A stretch of 64,000 nucleotides of DNA from Thalassolituus sp. UBA1087. GTDB taxonomy: Bacteria > Pseudomonadota > Gammaproteobacteria > Pseudomonadales > Oceanobacteraceae. The position numbers and the translations under genes are program-made. Below are positions 1-8,508 of the stretch, piece after piece (within the stretch, counting starts at the first letter, position 1; the number at the start of each line of letters is the position of its first letter). The DNA is taken from the NCBI GenBank assembly GCA_002314145.1, contig DCCG01000045.1, positions 106,707 through 170,706 of the forward strand. Reading direction: 5' to 3'. A model generated the notes under the pieces. The model saw only the letters and a program-made list of their open reading frames with translations, did no database searches and was not told the DNA's origin.

Positions 1-525
1 AAAGTCCCTGTCATGGGGGCCGCCTGGTGGGCGCTGGATTTTCCTTTTATGAAACGCTATTCAAAAAGCTATCTGGAAAAGTATCCGGAAAAACAGGGTA
101 AAGATCTGGAAACCACGCAGAAAGCCTGTGAAAAATTCCGCACAATACCGACCAGTGTGATGAATTTTCTTGAAGGCACACGCTTTTCTCAGGCAAAACA
201 CGACGAACAGCAGTCGCCTTATCAGTACTTATTGAAACCCAAGGCCGGCGGGATGGCGTTTGCGCTCAACGCCATGAACGGTCAGTTTGATTCTATTCTG
301 GATGTTACTGTTTATTACCCGGGCGGCATTCCTTCTTTCTGGGATTTTCTGCAGGGGAAAATGCATCAGTGCCGGGTCGAGATCAGCGAACGGGACATAC
401 CACCGCATTTGCAGCAGGGTTCATACGCGACCGATGCAACCTACCGGCAGCAATTTCAGCAATGGACACATGAGCTGTGGTTGCAGAAAGACGAACGCCT
501 GAAGGCATTGCACAAAGCTGACTGA
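1..525 (+). CDS. PlsC-family acyltransferase (YihG-like), 5' partial
   Basis: The reading frame is open at the left edge, so the N-terminus is missing and 174 residues remain. The visible part carries the EGTRFS block (visible residues about 58-63), the acceptor-phosphate-binding motif of 1-acyl-glycerol-3-phosphate acyltransferases. The preceding AWWALDFPFMKRYSK stretch resembles the YihG branch of inner-membrane acyltransferases. The catalytic HX4D block should lie upstream of the window. The likely role is transfer of an acyl chain onto a lysophospholipid at the inner membrane. The gene converges on the diguanylate cyclase, leaving only about 10 bases between the two stops. Family assignment is fairly firm; the exact substrate is not. 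Confidence 0.8.
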   Translation, partial: KVPVMGAAWWALDFPFMKRYSKSYLEKYPEKQGKDLETTQKACEKFRTIPTSVMNFLEGTRFSQAKHDEQQSPYQYLLKPKAGGMAFALNAMNGQFDSILDVTVYYPGGIPSFWDFLQGKMHQCRVEISERDIPPHLQQGSYATDATYRQQFQQWTHELWLQKDERLKALHKAD

Positions 526-535
526 CGGCCATCGC

Positions 536-1783
536 TCAGCCAGCTACCTGATTCCGTCCGGCGTCTTTTGCCTGATAAAGCCGCCGGTCCGCTTCACTCA
601 ACAACGCATCCGCCCCACGATCTTCCTGCGGTATTTCAGCGGCAACCCCGGCACTGATGGTCACATGACCACTGACTGCCCACTGATGGGGGATATTCCG
701 TTCGCCCACAGCGGCACGCATATCCTCTATTAAGCGGAGCGCATCTGTCAGAGGCGTATCCGGCAGCAGGATGACAAATTCTTCCCCGCCATAACGTGCA
801 CACAGGTCACCCGGCCGCTGACAAAAAGACGACATCAGCTGAGCCAACAATTTCAGACACTCATCACCTTTAAGGTGGCCGTAATGGTCGTTATATTCTT
901 TAAACTGATCAAGGTCGATCATCACCAGGGCTAATGGCGTTTTACTCCGTAGACAGCGGCGCCATTCTGACTCCAGTTTTTTTTCAAAGTGGCGGCGGTT
1001 AGCAATGCCGGTTAACGAATCTGTGGTGGACATATAATGCAGACGGGTGGTCAGATGCTGCAGCCGCTGGGCCTCCAGTGCCAGCAACTGATTTTTCACA
1101 AAATCACTGCGTGCGGCAGACTCCATCATAAACGCGATATAACCGCCCATCATAATCAGCAGCAACCAGAACAATACGAACACCGGAATAAAAATATCAA
1201 TCAGACGCCGCAATTCCGGCTGTTCTATGCTGTGATTCATAAAGGGATAAGCAATCAGGTAAATCAGCAACAGGGCAATGGATACCGACAGCATCAGTCG
1301 ATAGCTGAGGCGCAGGGCGACGATAATAAATACCTGTATCGGCACCATGCCCAGGTGATAGGCATATTTTAATTCCCCGGGAATCAGGCCGATAAATACC
1401 AGTACTGACAACCCCGCGACAAACACCCCAATCGCCGCACATATAATTACGTAGTCATATAAAAATGTTTTTGGCGCCCACCAGATAAAAAACAGACCCA
1501 CCGCAGTAATGATGGAGCGCGCCATAAAGATCGCAGCGCCCTTGTCGCCACCCAGATAGAAATCTGTCCAGGAAAATGCCATATAAAACAACAGCCCGGC
1601 CACCAGCATCTTACGGTCAATATCGAGAAAACTCTGGTTGCGCTGGTCCAGATAGCGCTGTTCCAGGCGTCGTGGAAATCTGAGTTTTGAACGCCCATGA
1701 TCAAGAATTCCGGTCAGAATATTGATCTGCTCTTCCACTCGTTTTAATGTGTTGTCTTCATGTTGATACAGGGTGTCTGGCAC
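536..1783 (-). CDS. Membrane-bound diguanylate cyclase (GGDEF)
   Basis: The protein makes the second messenger c-di-GMP from GTP. A hydrophobic N-terminal half with about six transmembrane helices is followed by a short coiled linker and a GGDEF domain with an intact active site (RYGGEEF). It also has the usual TDSLTGIANRRHF entry motif. No separate sensor domain is recognised, so the membrane part is presumably the input. I chose the GTG at 1783 because GGGAG sits five bases upstream. A TTG at 1834 would add 17 residues but has no ribosome site. Transcription is divergent from cysK. The catalytic call is firm; the signal sensed is unknown. Confidence 0.88.
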   Translation of the reverse strand: MPDTLYQHEDNTLKRVEEQINILTGILDHGRSKLRFPRRLEQRYLDQRNQSFLDIDRKMLVAGLLFYMAFSWTDFYLGGDKGAAIFMARSIITAVGLFFIWWAPKTFLYDYVIICAAIGVFVAGLSVLVFIGLIPGELKYAYHLGMVPIQVFIIVALRLSYRLMLSVSIALLLIYLIAYPFMNHSIEQPELRRLIDIFIPVFVLFWLLLIMMGGYIAFMMESAARSDFVKNQLLALEAQRLQHLTTRLHYMSTTDSLTGIANRRHFEKKLESEWRRCLRSKTPLALVMIDLDQFKEYNDHYGHLKGDECLKLLAQLMSSFCQRPGDLCARYGGEEFVILLPDTPLTDALRLIEDMRAAVGERNIPHQWAVSGHVTISAGVAAEIPQEDRGADALLSEADRRLYQAKDAGRNQVAG

Positions 1784-1921
1784 AGCGTCTCCCGCTTTTC
1801 TTCTGTGCGGCCTGTAATCCCGGGACAACCGCAACCGAACGTGTCAATGTTGTTTTTTTTATGAAACACCGTCTGAATGATTCAGACAATATCCCCATGC
1901 GCCGATCTTTATGAGGTTATT

Positions 1922-2866
1922 ATGAAAGTATACGAAGATATCAGCCAATCCATTGGTAATACACCTCTGGTGCGGATCCGTCACCTGACTAACCATCCGG
2001 CCGTGTACGCCAAACTGGAAAGCCGCAACCCGGCACAGTCAGTTAAGTGCCGCATCGGCGCCAATATGATCTGGCAGGCGGAACAGGATGGCCTGCTGAA
2101 ACCCGGTATGGAGATTGTTGAGCCAACCAGTGGTAACACAGGCATTGCCCTGTCTTTCGTCGGCGCCGCCCGGGGTTATAAAGTGACCCTCACCATGCCC
2201 GAGACCATGAGTGTTGAACGCCGTAAAGTGATGAAAGCGCTGGGCGCCAATCTGGTGTTGACCGAAGGGGCCAAAGGCATGAAAGGCGCAGTGGATGCGG
2301 CCGAAGCCCTGCTGGCTGAAGCGCCGGAACAACGCATCATGCTGCAACAGTTCAACAACCCGGCCAACCCGGCGATTCATGAGAAAACCACAGGTCCGGA
2401 AATCTGGAACGACACCGATGGTGAAGTTGACGTTGTGGTTGCCGGCGTCGGCACTGGCGGGACCATTTCCGGCGTTGCCCGTTATCTGAAACAGCACAAA
2501 GCCATTACCGCCGTTGCGGTTGAGCCGTCAGCTTCGCCGATTATCAGTCAGGTCCGTGCCGGACAGGACATGACCCCGGGTCCGCATAAAATTCAGGGCA
2601 TCGGTGCCAACTTTATTCCCGGCAACCTGGACCTGGATCTGCTCGACCGGGTTGAACAGGTGAGCAATGAAGATGCCATGGCCATGGCGCACAAACTGAT
2701 GGCGGAAGAAGGCATTCTGGCCGGCATCTCCTGCGGTGCTGCCCTGACCGCTGCCCTGCGTCTGGCCGACGAGCCGGAATACGCGGATAAAAAAATCGTC
2801 GTGGTACTGCCGGACTCAGGTGAACGCTACCTGACGTCACCTTTGTTTGAAGGTTACTTTGACTGA
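1922..2866 (+). CDS. cysK: Cysteine synthase A (O-acetylserine sulfhydrylase)
   Basis: This PLP enzyme makes cysteine from O-acetylserine and sulfide in the cytoplasm. The 314-residue protein has the NPAQSVKCRIGANMIW block with the PLP lysine, the substrate loop PTSGNTG, and the PLP-phosphate loop GVGTGGT. The SVKCRIG version and the GPHKIQGIG motif favour CysK over CysM. I chose the ATG at 1922, with AGGTT upstream, because an earlier in-frame ATG at 1877 adds 15 residues that do not look like the family. The stop overlaps the start region of the AlkB-like gene, so the two are probably co-translated. Confidence 0.95.
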   Translation: MKVYEDISQSIGNTPLVRIRHLTNHPAVYAKLESRNPAQSVKCRIGANMIWQAEQDGLLKPGMEIVEPTSGNTGIALSFVGAARGYKVTLTMPETMSVERRKVMKALGANLVLTEGAKGMKGAVDAAEALLAEAPEQRIMLQQFNNPANPAIHEKTTGPEIWNDTDGEVDVVVAGVGTGGTISGVARYLKQHKAITAVAVEPSASPIISQVRAGQDMTPGPHKIQGIGANFIPGNLDLDLLDRVEQVSNEDAMAMAHKLMAEEGILAGISCGAALTAALRLADEPEYADKKIVVVLPDSGERYLTSPLFEGYFD

Positions 2867-3470
2867 TCCGTTGTCATCCCCCCTGCTCAGTCTGAGCCAG
2901 ACTGAGACACTGCTGGACGGCCTGCTGGATTTTTATCCGCAGGCCATCCGGCACAATCAGGCGTTACTGGCACAACTGCGCCAGACCCTTCCCTGGTCAC
3001 AGGATTCAGTCTTTCTGTACGGTAGAACGCACCGCATTCCACGCCTGCAATGCTGGATTGCAGACCCCGGCGTGGAATACAGCTATTCGGGTAAACAACT
3101 TATTAATCATCCCTGGCCGGAAACGCTGAACCGTCTGCGCGACGAACTGAACAAGGCTTTTGGTCTGCAACTCAATTCGGTGCTTTGCAATCTTTATCGC
3201 GATGGTCAGGACAGTATGGGCTGGCACAGTGATGACGAACCGGAACTGGGGCCCGACCCCGGCATTATTTCTGTTACGCTCGGCGCAGAACGGGATTTTT
3301 CACTGCGTCTGAAAGGCACAACCCGTCAGAACAGTAAGCTGGCACTGCCGGATGGCAGTCTTCTGTATATGAAACCGGGCATGCAAAGACGCTGGGAACA
3401 TGCCGTTCCCAAACGGGCCGGCGTATCCTCGGCACGTATTAATCTGACCTTCCGCGAAATCATCCACTGA
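2859..3470 (+). CDS. AlkB-like Fe(II)/2-oxoglutarate dioxygenase
   Basis: This 203-residue protein resembles the ALKBH2/3 branch of AlkB, which oxidatively removes alkyl groups from damaged DNA or RNA bases. The iron-binding set is visible as the HxD motif in MGWHSDDEPELG and the distal His in WEHAVPK. The 2-oxoglutarate arginine lies in ARINLTFR near the C-terminus, and SVTLGAERDF is also typical. The start is probably TTG at 2859: GAAGG lies five bases upstream and the cysK stop (2864-2866) falls inside the gene, which suggests translational coupling. A TTG at 2847 is the alternative. Fold and chemistry are firm; the substrate is inferred. Confidence 0.85.
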   Translation: MTDPLSSPLLSLSQTETLLDGLLDFYPQAIRHNQALLAQLRQTLPWSQDSVFLYGRTHRIPRLQCWIADPGVEYSYSGKQLINHPWPETLNRLRDELNKAFGLQLNSVLCNLYRDGQDSMGWHSDDEPELGPDPGIISVTLGAERDFSLRLKGTTRQNSKLALPDGSLLYMKPGMQRRWEHAVPKRAGVSSARINLTFREIIH

Positions 3471-3487
3471 CACAGCCACACCAGTGT

Positions 3488-4492
3488 TCATTGTGAAATA
3501 ACCCCTTCCAGGCGAAACATCAGCACCGGCGTTGTTTCATACTCGCCGTCCCTGTTCCAGATAAACTCCGGATTGATTTCGGCAAAGACCCAGTCACTGT
3601 AAACCCGCTGACGGTAACGCAGACCGGCAAAGTAAGAATCAAAGGTTGCCCCTTCCTCGGTTGAACCAGAGGCTCCTGCCACATACGCCAGCCCACGGGT
3701 CGGGCTCAGCTCATGGTACAGACCGGCGCTGTAGCCCAGGGTAAAATAATCATCCCGATTGAGGTATTCCGCTTTCATATTAATGCGGAAGAGCTTTTCA
3801 ATATTGATGGGATAATCAGCCCGGAATTCGGTTTCCTCACCGGCACCGTCCAGGGTGTAATAAAAAAATTCCTGACTGGTCCTCAGCTCCCATTCCGACA
3901 GATAGGCATAGCGGCGGGCACGGAAACGAATAAAAGGATCCGGCGGGGTTCCCCAGCGGATACCGGCATCCAGGTTGGTTTTCCATTGATCGGTTTCACG
4001 CAGGATATAACGCAGCGCTGTGTTGTATTCCGTGTTTTCAACACTTTCCAGCGGATCGGCTTCGCGGTCGTCGTCTTCATCTTCAGATTCAAACAGCAGA
4101 TTAAGACGCTCATTGGTGTTGGGCAGAACGACTTTAACGCCGACGCCGAACTTATAATCAACCGGTTCTCCGATTTCGCGGCGGGTGTAAAAGGATATTT
4201 TGGCACGGCTGCCGCGGACATCATCATCAGTGACGTCTTCACTGAAAAAGGTATCAACGAAAAAGCTGTCGATGCCACCTGACAAACGGTTCAGATAATT
4301 CGCCAGCCAATCGCGGGAGCGGTCCGCCATCGCTTCGGTCACCGGCGTCTGCACGGTATTTTCCTGCGGTATGGTCTCCGGCGGAGGCAGGGGCAGCATG
4401 CTGTCGCCCTGTAACTGCGGTCGGGAGTCCAGCGCAGATACGCTGCCTGACACCAGCAGCGACAGGTACAACAGGTACAACAGCCGGCGCAT
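3488..4492 (-). CDS. Predicted outer-membrane beta-strand protein of unknown function
   Basis: I do not recognise the family. The 334-residue product starts with a signal peptide (MRRLLYLLYLSLLVSGSVSA), then has a proline-rich linker and a region of short amphipathic strands rich in Tyr, Phe, Arg and acidic residues, and ends in an aromatic/hydrophobic strand. This pattern fits an outer-membrane barrel or periplasmic beta protein. The ATG at 4492 is preferred because it begins a clean signal peptide; an upstream in-frame start at 4603 would bury it inside the neighbour. It sits one base after the stop of the metal exporter gene, so the two form an operon and may act together across the envelope. 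Confidence 0.7.
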   Translation of the reverse strand: MRRLLYLLYLSLLVSGSVSALDSRPQLQGDSMLPLPPPETIPQENTVQTPVTEAMADRSRDWLANYLNRLSGGIDSFFVDTFFSEDVTDDDVRGSRAKISFYTRREIGEPVDYKFGVGVKVVLPNTNERLNLLFESEDEDDDREADPLESVENTEYNTALRYILRETDQWKTNLDAGIRWGTPPDPFIRFRARRYAYLSEWELRTSQEFFYYTLDGAGEETEFRADYPINIEKLFRINMKAEYLNRDDYFTLGYSAGLYHELSPTRGLAYVAGASGSTEEGATFDSYFAGLRYRQRVYSDWVFAEINPEFIWNRDGEYETTPVLMFRLEGVISQ

Positions 4493-4493
4493 A

Positions 4494-5360
4494 TCAGACC
4501 GGATCGTGATGCACGAGAATTTCAGCCCGCGGAAAACGGGAAAGTATCGCTTTCTCCACCCGGTCTCCGATGGCATGAGCGGCTTCCAGCGTCTGCTGAC
4601 CATCCAGATCCAGATGCAGCTGAATAAACTGAATCGCCCCCGCCTGCCGGGTTTTCAGATCGTGCACGCCGCGCACGCCGTCGCAGGCGGCAATCAACGC
4701 TTTCAGTTCTTCCTCTTCCTCTTCCGGTATGGCCTTATCCATCAGGACCTCGAGAGCATCCGTGACAATGCCATACACACTGTGCAACAACACCGCAGCG
4801 ATCCCCAGCGCAACCACAGGATCCAGCCAATAGATTTCCCAGTGTGCAGCCAGCAGAGCAACCACCACCGCCGCACTGGTCAGGATGTCGCCATAATAGT
4901 GCGCAGAATCGGCCTTAATGGCCAGTGACTGGGTCTGCCGGTATACCCAGCGCTGATAGATAACCAACGCTATCGTGGCCACCACCGAGAACAGCATCAC
5001 AGCGATGCTTTCCTCCAGCGCCGCCAGCTCACGCGGGCGCAGCAGCCGGTCAACCACATGCAACAGCAGAAACGTGGCCGATCCCAGGATAAACGCCGAC
5101 TGAACGAGCGCTGCCAGTCCTTCTGCCTTGGTATGACCAAACGGATGATCATCATCCGCCGGCATCAGCGCGTAACGCACCGCAAAGTAATTCACCAGCG
5201 ACGCGGCAATATCCATCAGAGAGTCGAGCAGAGAAGAGAGAACACTGGCGGAATCACTCACGCTCCAGGCAAATACTTTTGCCAGCATCAGTGTGACAGC
5301 AGTAACAATAGAGGCGGTGGCCGCACGTTTGATCAACACGGCATGATTAGCAGCGGTCAT
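4494..5360 (-). CDS. Cation diffusion facilitator, FieF-like metal exporter
   Basis: This inner-membrane metal/proton antiporter of 288 residues resembles E. coli FieF (iron/zinc efflux). The transport-site residues are present: DSLMD in TM2 and HYYGD in TM5. The HPFGHTKAE loop and a C-terminal cytoplasmic domain with metal-site histidines (GVHDLKTR, LVHHDPV) are also typical. The ATG at 5360 aligns with the family N-terminus; a TTG at 5387 would add nine residues. The next gene downstream encodes a predicted outer-membrane protein only one base away. Metal specificity cannot be read from sequence alone. Confidence 0.9.
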   Translation of the reverse strand: MTAANHAVLIKRAATASIVTAVTLMLAKVFAWSVSDSASVLSSLLDSLMDIAASLVNYFAVRYALMPADDDHPFGHTKAEGLAALVQSAFILGSATFLLLHVVDRLLRPRELAALEESIAVMLFSVVATIALVIYQRWVYRQTQSLAIKADSAHYYGDILTSAAVVVALLAAHWEIYWLDPVVALGIAAVLLHSVYGIVTDALEVLMDKAIPEEEEEELKALIAACDGVRGVHDLKTRQAGAIQFIQLHLDLDGQQTLEAAHAIGDRVEKAILSRFPRAEILVHHDPV

Positions 5361-5541
5361 AGAGTGATTGCATGATCCATTAAACAACCCATGGATTATG
5401 GCAGATCAGCGCCGCATATTCAGTTATTTCCCCCACTCAGCAAGGAAATGCGCAAATACGCACGGCAAAAAGTGCCGGAGTATTGACGTAACCCCGGCAA
5501 GTTGGTCTTATTGACTCAGTTTAGCTTCAGGAATCCGCCCC

Positions 5542-6414
5542 ATGACAATCCGCCAAGCCCTGGTCGTCGATGACTCTAAATCAGCACGTATGATGCTGCA
5601 GCGCCTGCTGAGCAAAATCAACGTCAATGCCGAGGCGGTCGAAAGCGCGGAAGAAGCGCTCAGATTTCTGGAGAAACAGCAGCCGGATGTGATTTTCATG
5701 GATCATATGATGCCAGGCATGGACGGTCTGGAAGCCACGCAACTGATTAAATCCAACCCGCGCACAGCCTCTATTCCTACCATTATGTACACCTCAAAAG
5801 AAGGTAAGGAGTATCAGGATATGGCCCTGTCCCACGGTGCCAATGGTGTGCTGGCCAAACCCGCCAGTCACGAAGCCGTGATGGCCGTGATTCAGTCGCT
5901 GGATAAACCGGCCGCCAATGACGAGCCTGCGGGCACGCATCCGCCGGCCATTCCTCTGGTTGAAATTGATAAGCTGATTCAGAAAAACCTGACGCAGGCA
6001 CTGGAAGACATCAGAAACGAACTGACAGCCAGCGTGGATGAACACGCACGTGGCCTGAAAGCTTCCCAGAGCACACAACTGGACCTGATGCAGGCCAGAA
6101 TGTCTCAGCATACGGCACGTCTGCAGGAAGACATTAACGCCAGCCTGACGGAAGCCGCGCTGTTTAAGAAGACACGCAATCAGAACCAGCGTCTGGCCGT
6201 CGCCGTCGCCGATAAACTGGTGAAGAAAAACGTGGATGACCTGCTTCACATGATGGCCGACGACCGCATTGCAATGGAAGAAGAACTGACTGTGCTGCGG
6301 GAAGACATACTGCTGGCACAGAAGAAAGCCAGCGCCAGAGCGATGCTGACCGGCCTGCTCGGCGGCGCCCTGCTGGGCGGCCTGATCGGCATAGCCGCTG
6401 CATTTTATCTTTAA
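5542..6414 (+). CDS. CheY-like receiver fused to coiled coil and C-terminal membrane anchor
   Basis: The N-terminal 125 residues form a receiver domain with a complete phosphorylation site: acidic pair D10/D11, phospho-acceptor D54 in FMDHMMPG, and the lysine in LAKP. After a short linker comes a long alpha-helical, probably coiled-coil region (about 135-265). The C-terminus is a glycine-zipper hydrophobic segment (GLLGGALLGGLIGIAAAFYL). There is no DNA-binding or enzymatic output domain, so the protein probably delivers a phosphorylation-dependent protein contact at the inner membrane. No partner kinase is adjacent. The architecture is clear; the process controlled is unknown. Confidence 0.8.
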   Translation: MTIRQALVVDDSKSARMMLQRLLSKINVNAEAVESAEEALRFLEKQQPDVIFMDHMMPGMDGLEATQLIKSNPRTASIPTIMYTSKEGKEYQDMALSHGANGVLAKPASHEAVMAVIQSLDKPAANDEPAGTHPPAIPLVEIDKLIQKNLTQALEDIRNELTASVDEHARGLKASQSTQLDLMQARMSQHTARLQEDINASLTEAALFKKTRNQNQRLAVAVADKLVKKNVDDLLHMMADDRIAMEEELTVLREDILLAQKKASARAMLTGLLGGALLGGLIGIAAAFYL

Positions 6415-6553
6415 ATCAGGCCTCTGCCCGCCTTTTCATGAGCGTTGCGCCACGGAGTTCCGTGGTGCTGGCTCAGCTGCACCTTTTTTTGTTGTCCTCC
6501 CCTCTTTAAAATAAAGTCACTCACCAATAATAATTACGATCAGGGATACGACA

Positions 6554-7348
6554 ATGATCAGACTTATGATGACTGCCGTGGCAGTCGTTATCCTCACCGG
6601 ATGTGCCGCAGCCACGCCACTGCTGGTGGCTGAAGCAGGCGGGCATCAGCTGGCCCGTCATGATGAAGATATAAAAGTCCGGGCGGCGGCGGCACTGGAA
6701 GATGAGCCCGATCTGCTGACTTATTCAATACAGGCCATCAGCCGCAACCGCACCGAACAGGCAGCAGCCACCTATCTGAAAGGCTATAACGCAGAAGACT
6801 ACTCAGAAAATATGAAATCGCTGGCACTGTACCAGCTGGCACTTCTGTATATGAACCGTTTTAACCAACAGCGAGACGATGACAAAGCGCGTCAATATTT
6901 TTTATTGCACCGCCAGCAGTTCCCGGACTCACGTCTGAAAGCAAAAATCGAAAAACGTCTCGCAATTCTCAACCAGCGCCAGCAGGACCCGGTGCAACTA
7001 TCTGCCGACCAACTGCTGCGCCAGGCAGATCGCAATAAACTGCTGCAAAAAAACACCACGCCTTATGATGCGGAACTCACCGCCATGAGTGAGCGTGCCA
7101 TTACGCAGGGCCGCATTGCCGAAGCGGAGAGTGTTTATCTGGTGCTCTATAACAACAAAGCATCGTCCGATAACATGCGCGCGCGCTCTCTGTATCAGCT
7201 GGGTCTGATTTACATGAGCCCGTACAATCAGGCGGGGAACTATCAGAAAGCGTTAGCTTACTTCCGTAAGATTACTGACGAATTTCCGGCTACACCGGTA
7301 GCCGGAAAGAGCCAGGAAAGAATTGTGGAATTGCTGAACCGCCAATAA
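6554..7348 (+). CDS. Lipoprotein with TPR-like helical repeats
   Basis: The signal peptide ends in a lipobox (VILTGC, about residues 12-17), so the protein should be lipid-anchored. The body is alpha-helical with at least two similar repeats containing SLALYQLALLYMNRFNQQ and RSLYQLGLIYMSPYNQAG, each followed by a segment like YFRKITDEFP. These resemble Sel1/TPR repeats seen in envelope-assembly lipoproteins. No catalytic motif is visible. The gene stands alone between the receiver protein and a convergent lipoprotein gene. The protein probably acts as an adaptor; its partner is unknown. Confidence 0.72.
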   Translation: MIRLMMTAVAVVILTGCAAATPLLVAEAGGHQLARHDEDIKVRAAAALEDEPDLLTYSIQAISRNRTEQAAATYLKGYNAEDYSENMKSLALYQLALLYMNRFNQQRDDDKARQYFLLHRQQFPDSRLKAKIEKRLAILNQRQQDPVQLSADQLLRQADRNKLLQKNTTPYDAELTAMSERAITQGRIAEAESVYLVLYNNKASSDNMRARSLYQLGLIYMSPYNQAGNYQKALAYFRKITDEFPATPVAGKSQERIVELLNRQ

Positions 7349-7377
7349 TACCAGTGAATCTGAGCAGAACACTCTGC

Positions 7378-8508
7378 TCAGATATTCCAGTTGATATCCT
7401 CTGGCTCATCCTCATCCGTCACACACTGGCGGAAATCCGTACGCGACTCGTCGTGGCAGACGACATCCAGAATCACCACGTCACCGGCATCCACATAGGC
7501 TCTTAACAGCATATATTCCGGCTGATGGTAATCCCCATTATCTTCAATATAGTCATTGATATCCTGGCACAGGCTGTAGCTGCCACAGTCGAAAGTTTCA
7601 CTGAGATCGTACATCGTCAGACTGCCACCGCTGCTGCGGTTAACGGCTTCACCGTCAACAATAAAGAGAAATGAATAACTGCTGCCAATGCGGGATTCAG
7701 GGCTGGTATTTTCTTCAATCAGCTCAGCCGCCTGCAGGTTGCCGGCCGCAGACTGAGTTTTATTAACGCGGATGTCATAGCGTGAGCCCCACTCGTACTC
7801 AAAATCACTGATACCGTCATCCAGCGGTAATAATTCATAATCTGCGCCTTCATTCAGTTTATACAGATAGCAAAGCTGAGGTTCACTGTAACCACATTCC
7901 GACATAAAGTGCGCAATGTACCAGTCTTCTTCGCTTTCTCCCGCACACTCTGACTGAAAATCATCTTCGGCGGCAGCACAGATAAAAGCGCTCAGTGTTA
8001 CGGTATTTTCCTGTACGTTAAACTCCAGCTGTGTCACATAACTGTTATTAACCGCGGTCAGAAGATCACTGCAGAAGGTTTCACACGTAAAGGAAACGTC
8101 GCCGCTTAATGACCACTCAGTATCGCTTAACTGCTGCAGAATACCGGTATCCGTATACAGCGTGAGAATGACTGATGCTTCATCAGAGGTCACCGGGTCA
8201 CGATCGATAACCGATTTAAAATCGTAAGATTCAGGGTCACCATGGTTATCAAAACTGGTTTCAACCTCAACGGTGTAACGATATCCCCATTCAAAGGACG
8301 AAAAACCCGTGAAGTCCTGCGGTGCGGTTTCCCAGCTGTCGGAAGAATCTTCACGGACCCGGAAACACAGAGTGGACGCGTTATCGTCGCACTGAACTTT
8401 GTAAGAATCCACGTACAGAGTTTCAGTCTGATCACTCCAGTGACGGCCCAGCTCCGGACAACCACTCAGCACCAATGTGGTGAGCAGAACAATCATCAGT
8501 CTTTTCAT
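7378..8508 (-). CDS. Acidic lipoprotein of unknown function
   Basis: I do not recognise this 376-residue protein. It begins with a short signal peptide ending in the lipobox VLSGC, then a very acidic, Cys-, Tyr- and Ser-rich sequence. Two internal regions look related (SSFEWGYRYTVEVETSFDN and SDFEYEWGSRYDIRVNKTQ), which suggests an internal duplication of a beta-rich domain. Several cysteines may form disulfides in the periplasm or on the surface. Its ATG overlaps the stop of the upstream acyltransferase gene by four bases, so translation is coupled. Function unknown. Confidence 0.7.
   Translation of the reverse strand: MKRLMIVLLTTLVLSGCPELGRHWSDQTETLYVDSYKVQCDDNASTLCFRVREDSSDSWETAPQDFTGFSSFEWGYRYTVEVETSFDNHGDPESYDFKSVIDRDPVTSDEASVILTLYTDTGILQQLSDTEWSLSGDVSFTCETFCSDLLTAVNNSYVTQLEFNVQENTVTLSAFICAAAEDDFQSECAGESEEDWYIAHFMSECGYSEPQLCYLYKLNEGADYELLPLDDGISDFEYEWGSRYDIRVNKTQSAAGNLQAAELIEENTSPESRIGSSYSFLFIVDGEAVNRSSGGSLTMYDLSETFDCGSYSLCQDINDYIEDNGDYHQPEYMLLRAYVDAGDVVILDVVCHDESRTDFRQCVTDEDEPEDINWNI

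Noticed and set aside
3713..4282. 189-codon open frame opposite the outer-membrane protein gene
   Set aside because: The minus-strand gene has a signal peptide and operon spacing; this is its antisense shadow.
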